This document shows, piece after piece, positions 41,113-48,965 of a stretch of 64,000 bases of DNA. The stretch's first letter is position 1, and the number at the start of each line of letters is the position of its first letter. A program made the translations under genes and the position numbers. This stretch comes from Haemophilus sp. CCUG 60358 (GTDB lineage Bacteria > Pseudomonadota > Gammaproteobacteria > Enterobacterales > Pasteurellaceae). The notes beneath the pieces are model-generated. The model had not been told where the DNA came from and searched no databases. It saw only the letters and a program-made list of their open reading frames with translations. The stretch covers positions 1 through 64,000 of the forward strand of contig NZ_LZOZ01000009.1 of assembly GCF_001679485.1 (NCBI RefSeq), in the 5' to 3' direction.

Positions 41113-41543
41113 TGGCTGGAATTAATAAGGTAATTATCGTGGGCTTTTTAGGAAATGACCCAGAAATCCGCACAATGCCAAACGGTGAGCAAGTAGCAAA
41201 CATTACAGTGGCAACAAGTGAAAGCTGGACTGACAAGAATACCGGTGAGAAAAAAACTCAAACAGAATGGCATCGCATTGTACTCTACCGCAGATTAGCT
41301 GAAATCGCAGGTCAATATCTTACCAAAGGCTCGCAAGTCTATATTGAGGGGCGATTAAAAACCCGTAAATGGCAAGATAGCAACGGACAAGACCGTTACA
41401 CTACAGAAATTCAAGGTGATAACTTACAGATGTTAGGCGGTCGCCAAGATGAGCCTAAACAAGCAAAACCAAGTAAAGCAAAACATGAGCCATTAAGTGC
41501 AATGGCTGAACAAGATGATCTTTCAGACGGGATTCCGTTCTAG
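41112..41543 (+). CDS. ssb: single-stranded DNA-binding protein
   Basis: 143 residues. OB fold ([68 protein letters not shown]), flexible tail and acidic tip DLSDGIPF for partner binding. Shares a base with the exonuclease stop. Confidence 0.95.
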   Translation: MAGINKVIIVGFLGNDPEIRTMPNGEQVANITVATSESWTDKNTGEKKTQTEWHRIVLYRRLAEIAGQYLTKGSQVYIEGRLKTRKWQDSNGQDRYTTEIQGDNLQMLGGRQDEPKQAKPSKAKHEPLSAMAEQDDLSDGIPF

Positions 41544-41552
41544 GGGTGAGTT

Positions 41553-41732
41553 ATGAGTAAGAAAATAACTCTAACGTCCATTACTGGCGAGCTTGGTGAG
41601 ATTTATGTTGATGAAATAGAAAGCGTAGATGTTGTAAATAACTTAACTTTCATAGTGACAAAAGATGGTTTTGCCTTTCACGTAAAAGAAAGTAAAAGCC
41701 GAGTGTTAAAAATGATTGAGACCGCCAAATAA
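41553..41732 (+). CDS. 59-residue hypothetical protein
   Basis: MSKKITLTSITGELGEIYVDEIESVDVVNN..., with GGGGTGAG before the ATG. All-beta with a short helix, like small phage accessory proteins. Follows ssb by 9 bp; terminator hairpin overlaps its stop. Confidence 0.65.
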   Translation: MSKKITLTSITGELGEIYVDEIESVDVVNNLTFIVTKDGFAFHVKESKSRVLKMIETAK

Positions 41733-41746
41733 GGCGGTTTTCTTTT
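41721..41746 (+). terminator. hairpin overlapping the end of the 59-residue gene
   Basis: ACCGCC, 6-nt loop, GGCGGT, then TTTCTTTT. The T-run is interrupted, so probably partial. Confidence 0.6.
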
Positions 41747-41755
41747 AGGTGAATC

Positions 41756-41893
41756 ATGAACAAAGAACAAGCAGAACACGAATTAGCGGAACTTCACGAA
41801 AAAGAACGGAGTTTAGAAAAAGCTCTTGAGATTGTGCGTGAGAAAATCCGTGAATTAGTTAATTACACAGATAAGAATAAGGAACAGAAATGA
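41756..41893 (+). CDS. 45-residue coiled-coil protein
   Basis: MNKEQAEHELAELHEKERSL... is a charged heptad-rich helix. AGGTGA precedes the ATG. It overlaps the next gene by 4 bp (ATGA). Likely a small oligomeric accessory protein. Confidence 0.6.
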   Translation: MNKEQAEHELAELHEKERSLEKALEIVREKIRELVNYTDKNKEQK

Positions 41894-42450
41894 AACCAAA
41901 TTTTAGATATTTTAAATGCAAATTAGACGTTGAGCCTATTAAATCATTAGATGAGCAATGGCGGAAAGATAGAGAGGTCAGAGATAAAAAACTTGACGCT
42001 ATTTTTGACACTATCCCATTTTATGAATGCTGGAGAGGAAGTGAACGTAATATATTTGGAATTGTTTGTAGTTTAGATAGCGATGAATTTGCCAAAATAA
42101 AAGAGGATAAGACCTATAAATTTGAAATAGTTGAAAATGAGAAAGTTGTCATCACTGGAAATGGCAGAACAAAAGCTGGTAAGGAATTTAACGCTAAAAT
42201 TCAAAGCATTAGAGATATTTTAAATCAATATCCAAGCTTTAATGATTTTATGTTGCGAAAATTAAAACTTACTTGCTGGGTGTTTGGCTATCGCACTGGT
42301 TATGTGTCGGTATGTGGTGTTGCAAGTGGCTACTTTATCGTATCAATACCAGAAAAATCAGAGGGTTTTGGTGGTGATAAATTTCCAGAAATCCCAGAGT
42401 GCCTAATCGAAATTAAACAAAGCGAGTTTCTTGCTTTACAAGGTAAGTGA
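41890..42450 (+). CDS. DUF5420-like protein
   Basis: 186 residues. MKPNFRYFKCKLDVEPIKSLDEQWRKDREVRDKKLD and the Gly/Tyr-rich FGYRTGYVSVCGVASGYFI resemble a Pasteurellaceae phage family of unknown function (DUF5420, assigned from memory). Early operon; no catalytic motif visible. Confidence 0.6.
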   Translation: MKPNFRYFKCKLDVEPIKSLDEQWRKDREVRDKKLDAIFDTIPFYECWRGSERNIFGIVCSLDSDEFAKIKEDKTYKFEIVENEKVVITGNGRTKAGKEFNAKIQSIRDILNQYPSFNDFMLRKLKLTCWVFGYRTGYVSVCGVASGYFIVSIPEKSEGFGGDKFPEIPECLIEIKQSEFLALQGK

Positions 42451-42483
42451 GCGGTAATAAAAAATAAATGATAGTTGATCAAT

Positions 42484-42636
42484 ATGGAAACCGTATTAAA
42501 TATGATGATTGCCGATCTAATCATTCTTTATACTCTTATTATTTTTAATAGGCACCAAAAAAGAAAGTTATCGGAAGAAGCTTTCTTTTTTAATTTGAAA
42601 ATATGGCTTATCTCTCGTGGAGTAAAAGATGTTTAG
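42484..42636 (+). CDS. 50-residue membrane protein
   Basis: METVLNMMIADLIILYTLIIFNRHQ... has one hydrophobic segment and a polar tail. It overlaps the next gene by 8 bp. The ribosome site is poor, so confidence is limited. Confidence 0.4.
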   Translation: METVLNMMIADLIILYTLIIFNRHQKRKLSEEAFFFNLKIWLISRGVKDV

Positions 42637-42841
42637 ACAGGACGTACAAGTATCAAATGGCAAAAGATACGTTGTCATTGAGTGCCAATTTGGACGTGAG
42701 TGGGGAATGGTTAGAGAGACGAGGGAAACAGTCAGCGAGGGAGAGGCATTGGAAATCGTCCAATATTGGATTAAGTACAAAAGAATAAAACCAGAGCAAA
42801 TTATGGTCATTGAAGTGCCTGATATTTGCAAACCGTGGTGA
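42629..42841 (+). CDS. 70-residue hypothetical protein
   Basis: GGAG 6 nt before the ATG. MFRQDVQVSNGKRYVVIECQ... predicts a beta hairpin, helix and final strand. Small early protein; no known family. Confidence 0.65.
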   Translation: MFRQDVQVSNGKRYVVIECQFGREWGMVRETRETVSEGEALEIVQYWIKYKRIKPEQIMVIEVPDICKPW

Positions 42842-42903
42842 ATTAATATTTAACAACCCAATAGGCACTCACTTGGAGCGCCTTTTGTTTTAAAGGAGAT
42901 AAG

Positions 42904-43383
42904 ATGAAACCAATTCTAGATGCTTGCTGTGGCGGTAGAATGTTTTACTTTGATAAGGATAATCCAAATGTACTTTTTGCAGATATAAGAAAACAAAAAC
43001 TAAGTTTTAAGGATCGTGACAAAATTAGACATTTAGAAGTATCGCCTGATGTGATCCATGACTTCACTGATATGCCATACCCTGATAAATCTTTCAAATG
43101 CGTTATTTTTGACCCTCCTCACTTAATAAAAGGCGGTGACAAATCTTGGTTAGTCAAAAAATACGGACGGCTTGACGAGGATTGGCGAACGCAGCTTAAA
43201 AAAGGTTTTGACGAGTGCATGAGGGTATTAGACGACGGCGGCACGCTAATTTTTAAATGGGCCGAAACTCAAATTACAGTAAAAGAGATTTTATCCGCAA
43301 TTGGGGCAACACCTATTATCGGACATAAATCCGGTAGGCTAAATAATACGCATTGGATGTTGTTTGTTAAGTGTGTTAGTTGA
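42904..43383 (+). CDS. small class I SAM-dependent methyltransferase-like protein
   Basis: 159 residues (AAAGGAG upstream). PILDACCGGRMFYFD is the SAM-binding loop (motif I) and KCVIFDPPHLIKGG the DPP(Y/H) motif IV. Motif IV resembles that of N6/N4 or RNA methyltransferases, with His replacing Tyr. Substrate unknown; lies among early genes as a possible DNA- or RNA-modifying counter-defence enzyme. Confidence 0.8.
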   Translation: MKPILDACCGGRMFYFDKDNPNVLFADIRKQKLSFKDRDKIRHLEVSPDVIHDFTDMPYPDKSFKCVIFDPPHLIKGGDKSWLVKKYGRLDEDWRTQLKKGFDECMRVLDDGGTLIFKWAETQITVKEILSAIGATPIIGHKSGRLNNTHWMLFVKCVS

Positions 43384-43401
43384 TTAATTGGAGATGACAA
43401 A

Positions 43402-43926
43402 ATGACCAAATATTTTTCAGTAGATATATCAAACGATATCCACATTATTAATTTGTGTGAAACATTAGAGCAAGCAAGAGAGACTTGTTTGGCTGGCGCT
43501 GTCGAGGCTCACGAATTTGCAGACGACATGGACGAATACGAAAATTATGAGAGTAATGATTTACCGTATGCCGTTTATGGTGTGGTTTTAGGTAAGGCCG
43601 AATGCAAGAAAAAAACGTTAACCGAAGAGGAGAAAGATGAGCGTTGTTCCGATTTTGATTACGTCCTTGAAAAACCAGAAATTGTAGATTATCCGAAAGA
43701 TGACGACTGGATTAAGTGTAGTGATAGATTGCCTCCGGTCAACGAGGACGGCGAGAGTTGCTCTGTTTTGCTTTATGGTATGGATATACTTAGTGACTTT
43801 GGATCTCATCAGTTTATTGGGTACTTGATGGAGGGTAAGTTTTATTGCGATGACGGAAATAGTCCACATCAATGCTATTACGTCTCTCACTGGCAACCAC
43901 TTCCAGAACCGCCGAAAGATGAATAG
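43402..43926 (+). CDS. DUF551-containing protein
   Basis: 174 residues. The C-terminal 75 residues (DDWIKCSDRLPPVNEDGESCSVLLY ... VSHWQPLPEPPKDE) are DUF551, a domain common in phage early genes. The N-terminal part is acidic and unassigned. Molecular role unknown. Confidence 0.82.
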   Translation: MTKYFSVDISNDIHIINLCETLEQARETCLAGAVEAHEFADDMDEYENYESNDLPYAVYGVVLGKAECKKKTLTEEEKDERCSDFDYVLEKPEIVDYPKDDDWIKCSDRLPPVNEDGESCSVLLYGMDILSDFGSHQFIGYLMEGKFYCDDGNSPHQCYYVSHWQPLPEPPKDE

Positions 43927-43982
43927 CTTTCGCCTCTATAACTATTTTCGTTAAGGAAGAAGATTTATAGAATTGATTTACA

Positions 43983-44060
43983 TTGACACCGCCCTTACTT
44001 CGGATTAAGATAACAGTACTTTAAATAGAAAGTCGATAGCCACAATTAAGTGGCTTTTTT
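43983..44060 (+). ncRNA. shortened C4-like unit (promoter, short RNA, terminator)
   Basis: TTGACA (43983-43988), 17-bp spacer, TAAGAT (44006-44011). A short RNA follows with CTTT/GAAAG and AGAAAGTCG as in C4-type RNA 1, then terminator AGCCAC/GTGGCT with seven T (44038-44060). The antisense segments of the full copies are missing, so it may be a remnant or a different regulator of the next gene. Confidence 0.5.
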
Positions 44061-44083
44061 TGTATCTAAATCCAGGAGCGGTT

Positions 44084-44881
44084 ATGGTAGCTGAAGCACA
44101 TTACACGATAGACAAAAATATGAAACTACTCATTGAAATCGATAATAGCGAACCATTACAACTCTCTACTTTTTGCCAAAGTATGGAAGGCATCGCAGCA
44201 GAATATCGCCAATTTATCCAAGATAATAAAATTGACATAGAGCCTTGTGAACAGCACATCTATGTTGAAAAAATAACGCAAGGATGTTTTCTTGTTGAGC
44301 TTGCCGCATTAGTTTCAAGCACCTATCCCCTCATAGAACAAGCAAATGCCATTTTAGAATTTGGAGGACATCTCAAAATGATTTTTGATTGGGCAATGAA
44401 TAAAGGAGAAAGACCTGAACGACTCACACCGACAATGTTAAAAAATGCGAGCAATATTTTAGAGCCGATTGCAATCGACCCCAAAGCGCAATTTAACCTT
44501 CAAGTAACGGATAATAAGGGCGATGTTCATATTCACCTGCACGGTGACAATACTTTAGCAGGATTAGCTCAAAACAATATTAATCGTGAACTAAGACTAC
44601 TGAAAGAGCGTGACGATAACACCTTACACAATACTCCGCTATATTGGTCATCAACTGCTGATGCACAAAGTAAAGCACAAGATCGGGCTATTATCCCTGC
44701 AGTATCTAACAAACCTGTAAGAGTAAAATTTGAAGATAAAACCCTCAAAGAAAAGATGATCTTAAATGAAGAATACCCTTATCATAAGATTTTCTTAGTG
44801 GATGTATTGGTTGAATACATTGATGAAGAACCGGTAATTTACAAAATCCTAAGACTAAACAGCTCAATGAATAAAATCTAA
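44084..44881 (+). CDS. unknown protein under a C4-like short RNA
   Basis: 265 residues from ATG 44084 (AGGAG 5 nt upstream). Residues 1-110 form an alpha/beta region with a GCFLVELAALVSSTYPLIEQA hydrophobic stretch. The middle holds VHIHLHGDNTLAG, and the C-terminus (FEDKTLKEKMILNEEYPYHKIFLVDVLVEYIDEEPVIYKILRL) is a beta domain. No family recognised with confidence. Its own promoter-RNA-terminator and its isolation between antirepressor modules suggest accessory cargo. Confidence 0.65.
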   Translation: MVAEAHYTIDKNMKLLIEIDNSEPLQLSTFCQSMEGIAAEYRQFIQDNKIDIEPCEQHIYVEKITQGCFLVELAALVSSTYPLIEQANAILEFGGHLKMIFDWAMNKGERPERLTPTMLKNASNILEPIAIDPKAQFNLQVTDNKGDVHIHLHGDNTLAGLAQNNINRELRLLKERDDNTLHNTPLYWSSTADAQSKAQDRAIIPAVSNKPVRVKFEDKTLKEKMILNEEYPYHKIFLVDVLVEYIDEEPVIYKILRLNSSMNKI

Positions 44882-44910
44882 TTGACAGCTGTAAAAAACT
44901 AAAATACTAT
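44882..44910 (+). promoter_or_regulatory. promoter of C4-type RNA 2
   Basis: TTGACA, 17-bp spacer, TACTAT, beginning at the stop codon of the preceding gene. Confidence 0.82.
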
Positions 44911-44911
44911 T

Positions 44912-44983
44912 CGCCTTAAGGTGTCGAAACCTCAATATGTTCAAGGCGGATAGTTCAACTGATCGCCGCAAGGCGATTTTTTT
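44912..44983 (+). ncRNA. C4-type antisense RNA 2
   Basis: Closing stem CGCCTT/AAGGCG around an AGGT/ACCT hairpin, then terminator ATCGCC/GGCGAT plus T-run. TCGAAACC (44924-44931) and GTTCAAGG (44939-44946) are complementary in antiparallel order to GGTTTTCGA (45064-45072, one bulge) and CCTTGAAC (45054-45061). The region after the terminator (TTTATATCCGTAA) is shared with unit 1. Confidence 0.75.
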
Positions 44984-45053
44984 ATATCCGTAATCCTGAC
45001 TATGTCGGGAGGGCGACTAATACAATACCTTCGGGAAATACGTCCAGCCCTTT

Positions 45054-45122
45054 CCTTGAACGGGGTTTTCGAACCTCCCGACGCCACTGTCGAAAGTGGC
45101 TTGTTCAACAAATAGTTCAAGG
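45054..45122 (+). promoter_or_regulatory. C4 RNA 2 target and ribosome-site copy
   Basis: The target (45054-45072) can pair either with the C4-type RNA or with GTTCAAGG at 45115-45122, which contains the AAGGA ribosome site of the BRO-type gene. An antisense-controlled switch is inferred. Confidence 0.65.
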
Positions 45123-45130
45123 ATTACAAA

Positions 45131-45799
45131 ATGTCAAATCTTACAATTTTCAATTTTGAAAACACTCCTGTTCAAACCATTGTAGAAAACAATGAAATCT
45201 TTTTTAGAGCAACTCAGCTTGCAGAATTGTTGCAATATAAAAATCCACATGACGCGTTAAGAAAACACGTTGATTCTGACGACCTAGCAAAACGCGAGAT
45301 CGTGAATACTATCAATAAACGTGCTCAAGTTATCTTCGTGAATGAAAGCGGAATGTATTCATTAGTCTTGAGTTCAAAATTAGAGCAAGCTAAAAAAGTA
45401 AAACGTTGGATAACTTCAGAAGTTTTACCAGCAATTAGAAAAACAGGAAAATATCAACTTCAACCACAGCAATTAGCCTTGCCAGAACCTGAAAAGAAAT
45501 TCAGTTTTGAATTTACCGAATATGAACTGCAAACCGTAGCTTGGGCGTGCTTCGCATTCCGACGCAACAACAACCTACTGCACGAGCTTTACAGCCCGCT
45601 TGCTGCCATCGGTTCAAAATTCGCCGTAGAAGCAAGAGATAATGCTGTTGAATATCGCAACACACTACGCCGCTTCAACGAAGTAGTGAAACGTATCACC
45701 GTCGACATTGAAGCAGATCCAGAAACAAACTGGCGCGTACTGAAGCATATCCGCAGCTTTAACGAAAAAATCTTCGGCAAAGTCGAAACCACCATCTAA
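45131..45799 (+). CDS. BRO-N antirepressor with P22AR-type C-terminal domain
   Basis: 222 residues. Residues 5-105 are BRO-N (VQTIVENNEIFFRATQLAELLQYKNPHDALRKHV, VNESGMYSLVLSSKLEQAKKVKRWITSEVLPAIRKTG). Residues 120-222 ([22 protein letters not shown] ... DPETNWRVLKHIRSFNEK) are the more diverged third copy of the shared C-terminal domain. Controlled by C4-type RNA 2. Confidence 0.87.
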   Translation: MSNLTIFNFENTPVQTIVENNEIFFRATQLAELLQYKNPHDALRKHVDSDDLAKREIVNTINKRAQVIFVNESGMYSLVLSSKLEQAKKVKRWITSEVLPAIRKTGKYQLQPQQLALPEPEKKFSFEFTEYELQTVAWACFAFRRNNNLLHELYSPLAAIGSKFAVEARDNAVEYRNTLRRFNEVVKRITVDIEADPETNWRVLKHIRSFNEKIFGKVETTI

Positions 45800-45807
45800 A
45801 ACACCAC

Positions 45808-45846
45808 AAAATCCGACCGCACTTTTGAAAAATCGTGTGGCGGATT
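45808..45846 (+). repeat. copy of the post-antirepressor repeat
   Basis: About 39 bp identical to 38714-38752, including a reverse USS (ACCGCACTT) and the hairpin arms. Marks module duplication with the antirepressors. Confidence 0.7.
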
Positions 45847-45879
45847 CTCACACCTAAAATCCGACAAAAGGAACAGAAA

Positions 45880-45999
45880 ATGAACAAATTAATCATTACG
45901 CTCGTGTGTGCATTTGTGGTGTATATGGCGCACGCCCTAAATCTTAATCAAGACTGTGACGGCAAAATCTGTCACACCGAACAGACACAACAATATTAA
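45880..45999 (+). CDS. 39-residue secreted mini-peptide
   Basis: MNKLIITLVCAFVVYMAHA is a convincing signal peptide. The mature part is about 20 residues with two cysteines (DCDGKICHTEQ). AAAGGAAC precedes the ATG. It follows the antirepressor repeat. Function unknown. Confidence 0.55.
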   Translation: MNKLIITLVCAFVVYMAHALNLNQDCDGKICHTEQTQQY

Positions 46000-46005
46000 C
46001 AAACC

Positions 46006-46030
46006 ACCGCTCTTATGGGCGGTTTTTTAT
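46006..46030 (+). terminator. hairpin before the 92-residue gene
   Basis: CCGCTC, 4-nt loop, GGGCGG and TTTTTTATT, leading directly into GGAG and the next ATG. Confidence 0.7.
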
Positions 46031-46042
46031 TGGAGCGAAAAA

Positions 46043-46321
46043 ATGAACTTTACACCATTATTTATTTGCAGATTGCTAAAACGAGAACCTGTCACCCCGT
46101 GGAAAGAATTAATAGACAATCTAGAGAACAATCCTTTTGATTGGGTTGTAGATAGATTTACCGTGGATAACAAAAACAATAAAGCTAGATTTTGGATCGG
46201 AAATGGATACTCGCATTTTGAAATGTATCCTGGAGGATTAAAAATCCCAGTATCGCAAAGATACAGAGTTTACAAAGCAGTAAATGAAATACAAGCAGCT
46301 TTGTTTAAATCAAAAGAATAA
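46043..46321 (+). CDS. 92-residue hypothetical protein
   Basis: ATG 46043 with GGAG 8 nt upstream. MNFTPLFICRLLKREPVTPWKELIDNLENNPFDWVVDRF..., a compact alpha/beta protein with WIGNGYSHFEMYPGGLKIP. No recognised family. Near the integration genes. Confidence 0.65.
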   Translation: MNFTPLFICRLLKREPVTPWKELIDNLENNPFDWVVDRFTVDNKNNKARFWIGNGYSHFEMYPGGLKIPVSQRYRVYKAVNEIQAALFKSKE

Positions 46322-46342
46322 TGAATTTCTATTGGAGCTTTT

Positions 46343-46585
46343 ATGGAAAGAGAATTTTTTGATGAATACTGCAGTCCAGAATTATTAGCTTTAATAACTG
46401 GATATGTTTGTCCTAAATATCAGATGAAAAGCTTAAATGAGTTCGGAATTCCTTTTCTTCATCCAAAAGGAAATAGGAAGTTCCCGCTTGTACTACGATC
46501 TGATGGCGACAAGATTTTGAAAGGTGAGAAAGTGCAGCAGATTACCCAAACAAAGGAAAGAAGGCGGTCTGCAGTATTAAGTTAG
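46343..46585 (+). CDS. DUF4224 excisionase-like protein
   Basis: 80 residues. FFDEYCSPELLALITGYVCPKYQMKSLNEFGIPFLHP fits DUF4224, small winged-helix-like proteins that often precede integrases. A direction factor (Xis) role is likely. 13 bp upstream of int. Confidence 0.78.
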   Translation: MEREFFDEYCSPELLALITGYVCPKYQMKSLNEFGIPFLHPKGNRKFPLVLRSDGDKILKGEKVQQITQTKERRRSAVLS

Positions 46586-46598
46586 TAAGGGGGATATT

Positions 46599-47630
46599 AT
46601 GGCACGCCCAAGAAAAAGAATTAATCAAGGATTGCCACAAGGTTTGGTGTGTCGGAATCGCAAAAGAGCGGACGGCTCAATCGTAGTTTATTACTACTAC
46701 ACGATGGCCGATAAAAAAGAAGTTGCTTTAGGTAAAGATAAGCACATTGCTATTCTGGAAGCAGCAAAGCTTAATATGCAGTATCTGACGAAAAAAGATA
46801 ATATCCTTTTCATTGAAGTGCTTGAACGATATGAAAAAGAAGTTGTGCCGCTTAAAAAAGCGAAGAACACTCGAAACTCAAACATTCAGGCAATAAAGAA
46901 ATTACGCCAATACTTCCAAGATCCACCATTTACTCTTGATGAAATAGAGCCTATACACATTCGTGAATATTTAGATTGGAGAAAAGACGTTAAACCAACC
47001 GCAAATATCGAAGTTGGGTTATTTGGTCACATTTGGAGCATGGCGAGAGAATGGGGGTATACTGAAAAGATTAGCCCGTCCACAGGGGTAAAAAAATTCA
47101 AAGTGAATTACCGTGATGTGTACATTGAAGATTATATCTTGGATAAAATCTACGACTGCGCCACAGGGGATATGAAAGACATTATGGATGTGATGTATTT
47201 AACCGGACAACGTCCAATAGACGTGGTTAAAATCCATAGTTCGCACATTTACAACGATTTACTGCATATTACACAGCAAAAAACAGGTAAACGTGTTGCT
47301 ATTAAAGTTATAGGTAAACTAAAAGAGATTATCGACAAGCGGATCACTGAAGAAAATCAGTTTCTGTTTACGAATAAATGGGGACGAAAACTCGAGCGGA
47401 GATCGCTTACAGATTATTTCAAAGACACCCGTAATGCGGCATCAAGAAAATATAAAGAGCTAGCCGAAGAGATCAACCAAGTGCAATTGAGAGATCTTCG
47501 AGCGAAAGCAGCAACAGACCTTTCATTAATGATTGATGATGAACGAGCAAGAAAACAACTTGGTCATACTTCTGCACGTACTACTCAACATTACATCAGA
47601 AAAGAAAAACCACTCAATCCCACAAAATAA
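46599..47630 (+). CDS. int: phage tyrosine integrase
   Basis: 343 residues. N-terminal arm-binding region (1-60), core-binding region (65-160) and catalytic domain with Arg205 (LTGQRPIDV), Lys228, QLRDLRAK (Arg301, with Arg298 where many have His), His323 (LGHTS) and nucleophile Tyr332 (QHYIR). Integrates at the rplY 3' end 150 bp away. Confidence 0.95.
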   Translation: MARPRKRINQGLPQGLVCRNRKRADGSIVVYYYYTMADKKEVALGKDKHIAILEAAKLNMQYLTKKDNILFIEVLERYEKEVVPLKKAKNTRNSNIQAIKKLRQYFQDPPFTLDEIEPIHIREYLDWRKDVKPTANIEVGLFGHIWSMAREWGYTEKISPSTGVKKFKVNYRDVYIEDYILDKIYDCATGDMKDIMDVMYLTGQRPIDVVKIHSSHIYNDLLHITQQKTGKRVAIKVIGKLKEIIDKRITEENQFLFTNKWGRKLERRSLTDYFKDTRNAASRKYKELAEEINQVQLRDLRAKAATDLSLMIDDERARKQLGHTSARTTQHYIRKEKPLNPTK

Positions 47631-47661
47631 AAAAGGCTCTTCAAATGAAGGGCCTTTTTTT
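47631..47661 (+). terminator. terminator of the integrase operon
   Basis: AAAAGGCTCTTC, loop AAAT, GAAGGGCCTTTT plus T-run. Last element of the phage transcript before attR. Confidence 0.85.
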
Positions 47662-47674
47662 GTCACAAATCACG

Positions 47675-47798
47675 TTCCGAAACGTTTTTGAAACTCATTG
47701 ATTTTATTAAACTTTAAAACCTAAAAATAAGAAAAGGTTTCGGAATTAAAAATGACTTTAGATAGCGTAAATACTGAATTATGCTCTTTTGAAGTCAA
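47675..47798. other. attR region with arm-like sites and core
   Basis: TTCCGAAAC at 47675-47683, the inverse at 47737-47745, and core TTTGAAGTCAA at 47788-47798. The last codons of rplY (to 47779) lie on the phage side of the core, so the phage restores the gene end. Confidence 0.65.
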
Positions 47799-48066
47799 TG
47801 TGAACCAATTTTGGTTTGAATGGGTGACGTTGCATTGCTTGAACTTTCACTGCAACTTCTTTACCTTCAACCACTAAAGTGATTACATCGCTATAGAAAG
47901 AATCGTGAGCTTGTGCGTTGTTTAATTCATCGTGATTTAAGATGATTGAAACAGGTGCTTCGCTGCCACCATAAATGATTGCAGGGATTTGACCGTTATG
48001 ACGCAGGCGGCGGCTCGCACTCTTACCTTGCGCTTGACGAACTTCAGCGTTAAATTTAAATGCCAT
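47779..48066 (-). CDS. rplY: 50S ribosomal protein L25
   Basis: 95 residues (short form, no CTC domain). [32 protein letters not shown] and the end [14 protein letters not shown] are L25. Binds 5S rRNA. Its 3' end is the prophage attachment target and remains intact. The 226 bp to dedA hold its leader; no other gene seen there. Confidence 0.97.
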   Translation of the reverse strand: MAFKFNAEVRQAQGKSASRRLRHNGQIPAIIYGGSEAPVSIILNHDELNNAQAHDSFYSDVITLVVEGKEVAVKVQAMQRHPFKPKLVHIDFKRA

Positions 48067-48292
48067 TTTAATGTTCTCTTGATTAAAAGTTTAAAATAAA
48101 AAATTGCAGGCGACCCAGCAATTTTCCTAAATTTGCTCAAAGACAAACTTTGAGAGCGACGGATTATAAAATATTCAGCCCCACAATGCAAATTTACACA
48201 GCAAATTTTTTCTAGGCTTTTCAAGGCAAAGCGATTAAAATAAGCCCCAATTTTTAATTAATTTTAACTAACTGATTGTAAGTGGGTTTCAA

Positions 48293-48901
48293 ATGGAATT
48301 TCTTATCAGCTTTTTTACCGATTACGGTTATTGGGCGGTGCTATTTGTTCTGATTATTTGTGGCTTTGGTGTACCTATTCCAGAAGATATCACGCTTGTC
48401 TCCGGCGGTGTAATCGCTGGCCTCTATCCTGAAAGCGTCAATTCCCACTTAATGTTAGTCGTGAGTATGATTGGTGTACTTGCCGGTGACTCAACCATGT
48501 ACTGGCTTGGTCGCATTTACGGCACCCGAATTTTACGTTTCCGACCAATGCGTAAAATTGTAACATTAGAACGCCTCAAAATGGTGCGTGAAAAATTTGA
48601 CCAATACGGCAACCGTGTTTTATTTGTAGCTCGTTTCCTTCCAGGATTACGCGCACCAATTTATATGGTTTCAGGCATCACCCGCCGAGTCAGCTACACT
48701 CGCTTTGTATTAATTGATTTCTGCGCCGCGATTATTTCCGTGCCAATTTGGGTTTACCTTGGCGAATTTGGTGCGAAAAACTTAGATTGGTTACACGAAC
48801 AAATTAAAAAAGGCCAACTCGTGATTTATATCCTAATTGGTGTTTTAGCGCTGTACCTATTTTGGAAATGGAGAAAAGCGAAGAAATCTAAAGCTAACTA
48901 A
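48293..48901 (+). CDS. DedA-family membrane protein
   Basis: 202 residues. Conserved FGVPIPEDITLVSGGVIAGL, the glycine-rich YWLGRIYG and RFLPGLRAPIYMVSGI motifs of DedA/VTT proteins, implicated in undecaprenyl phosphate recycling. About four membrane segments and a basic end (WKWRKAKKSKAN). Confidence 0.92.
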   Translation: MEFLISFFTDYGYWAVLFVLIICGFGVPIPEDITLVSGGVIAGLYPESVNSHLMLVVSMIGVLAGDSTMYWLGRIYGTRILRFRPMRKIVTLERLKMVREKFDQYGNRVLFVARFLPGLRAPIYMVSGITRRVSYTRFVLIDFCAAIISVPIWVYLGEFGAKNLDWLHEQIKKGQLVIYILIGVLALYLFWKWRKAKKSKAN

Positions 48902-48911
48902 TCTTATACAA

Positions 48912-48957
48912 TAAAAAGTGCAGTAAAAAACAACATTGTTTTCTATCGCACTTTTTT
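48912..48957. terminator. bidirectional terminator between dedA and ribE
   Basis: AAAAAGTGC and GCACTTTTTT arms with a loop of about 25 nt serve the two convergent genes. The right arm is a partial uptake signal. Confidence 0.7.
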
Positions 48958-48965
48958 CATTCCAA

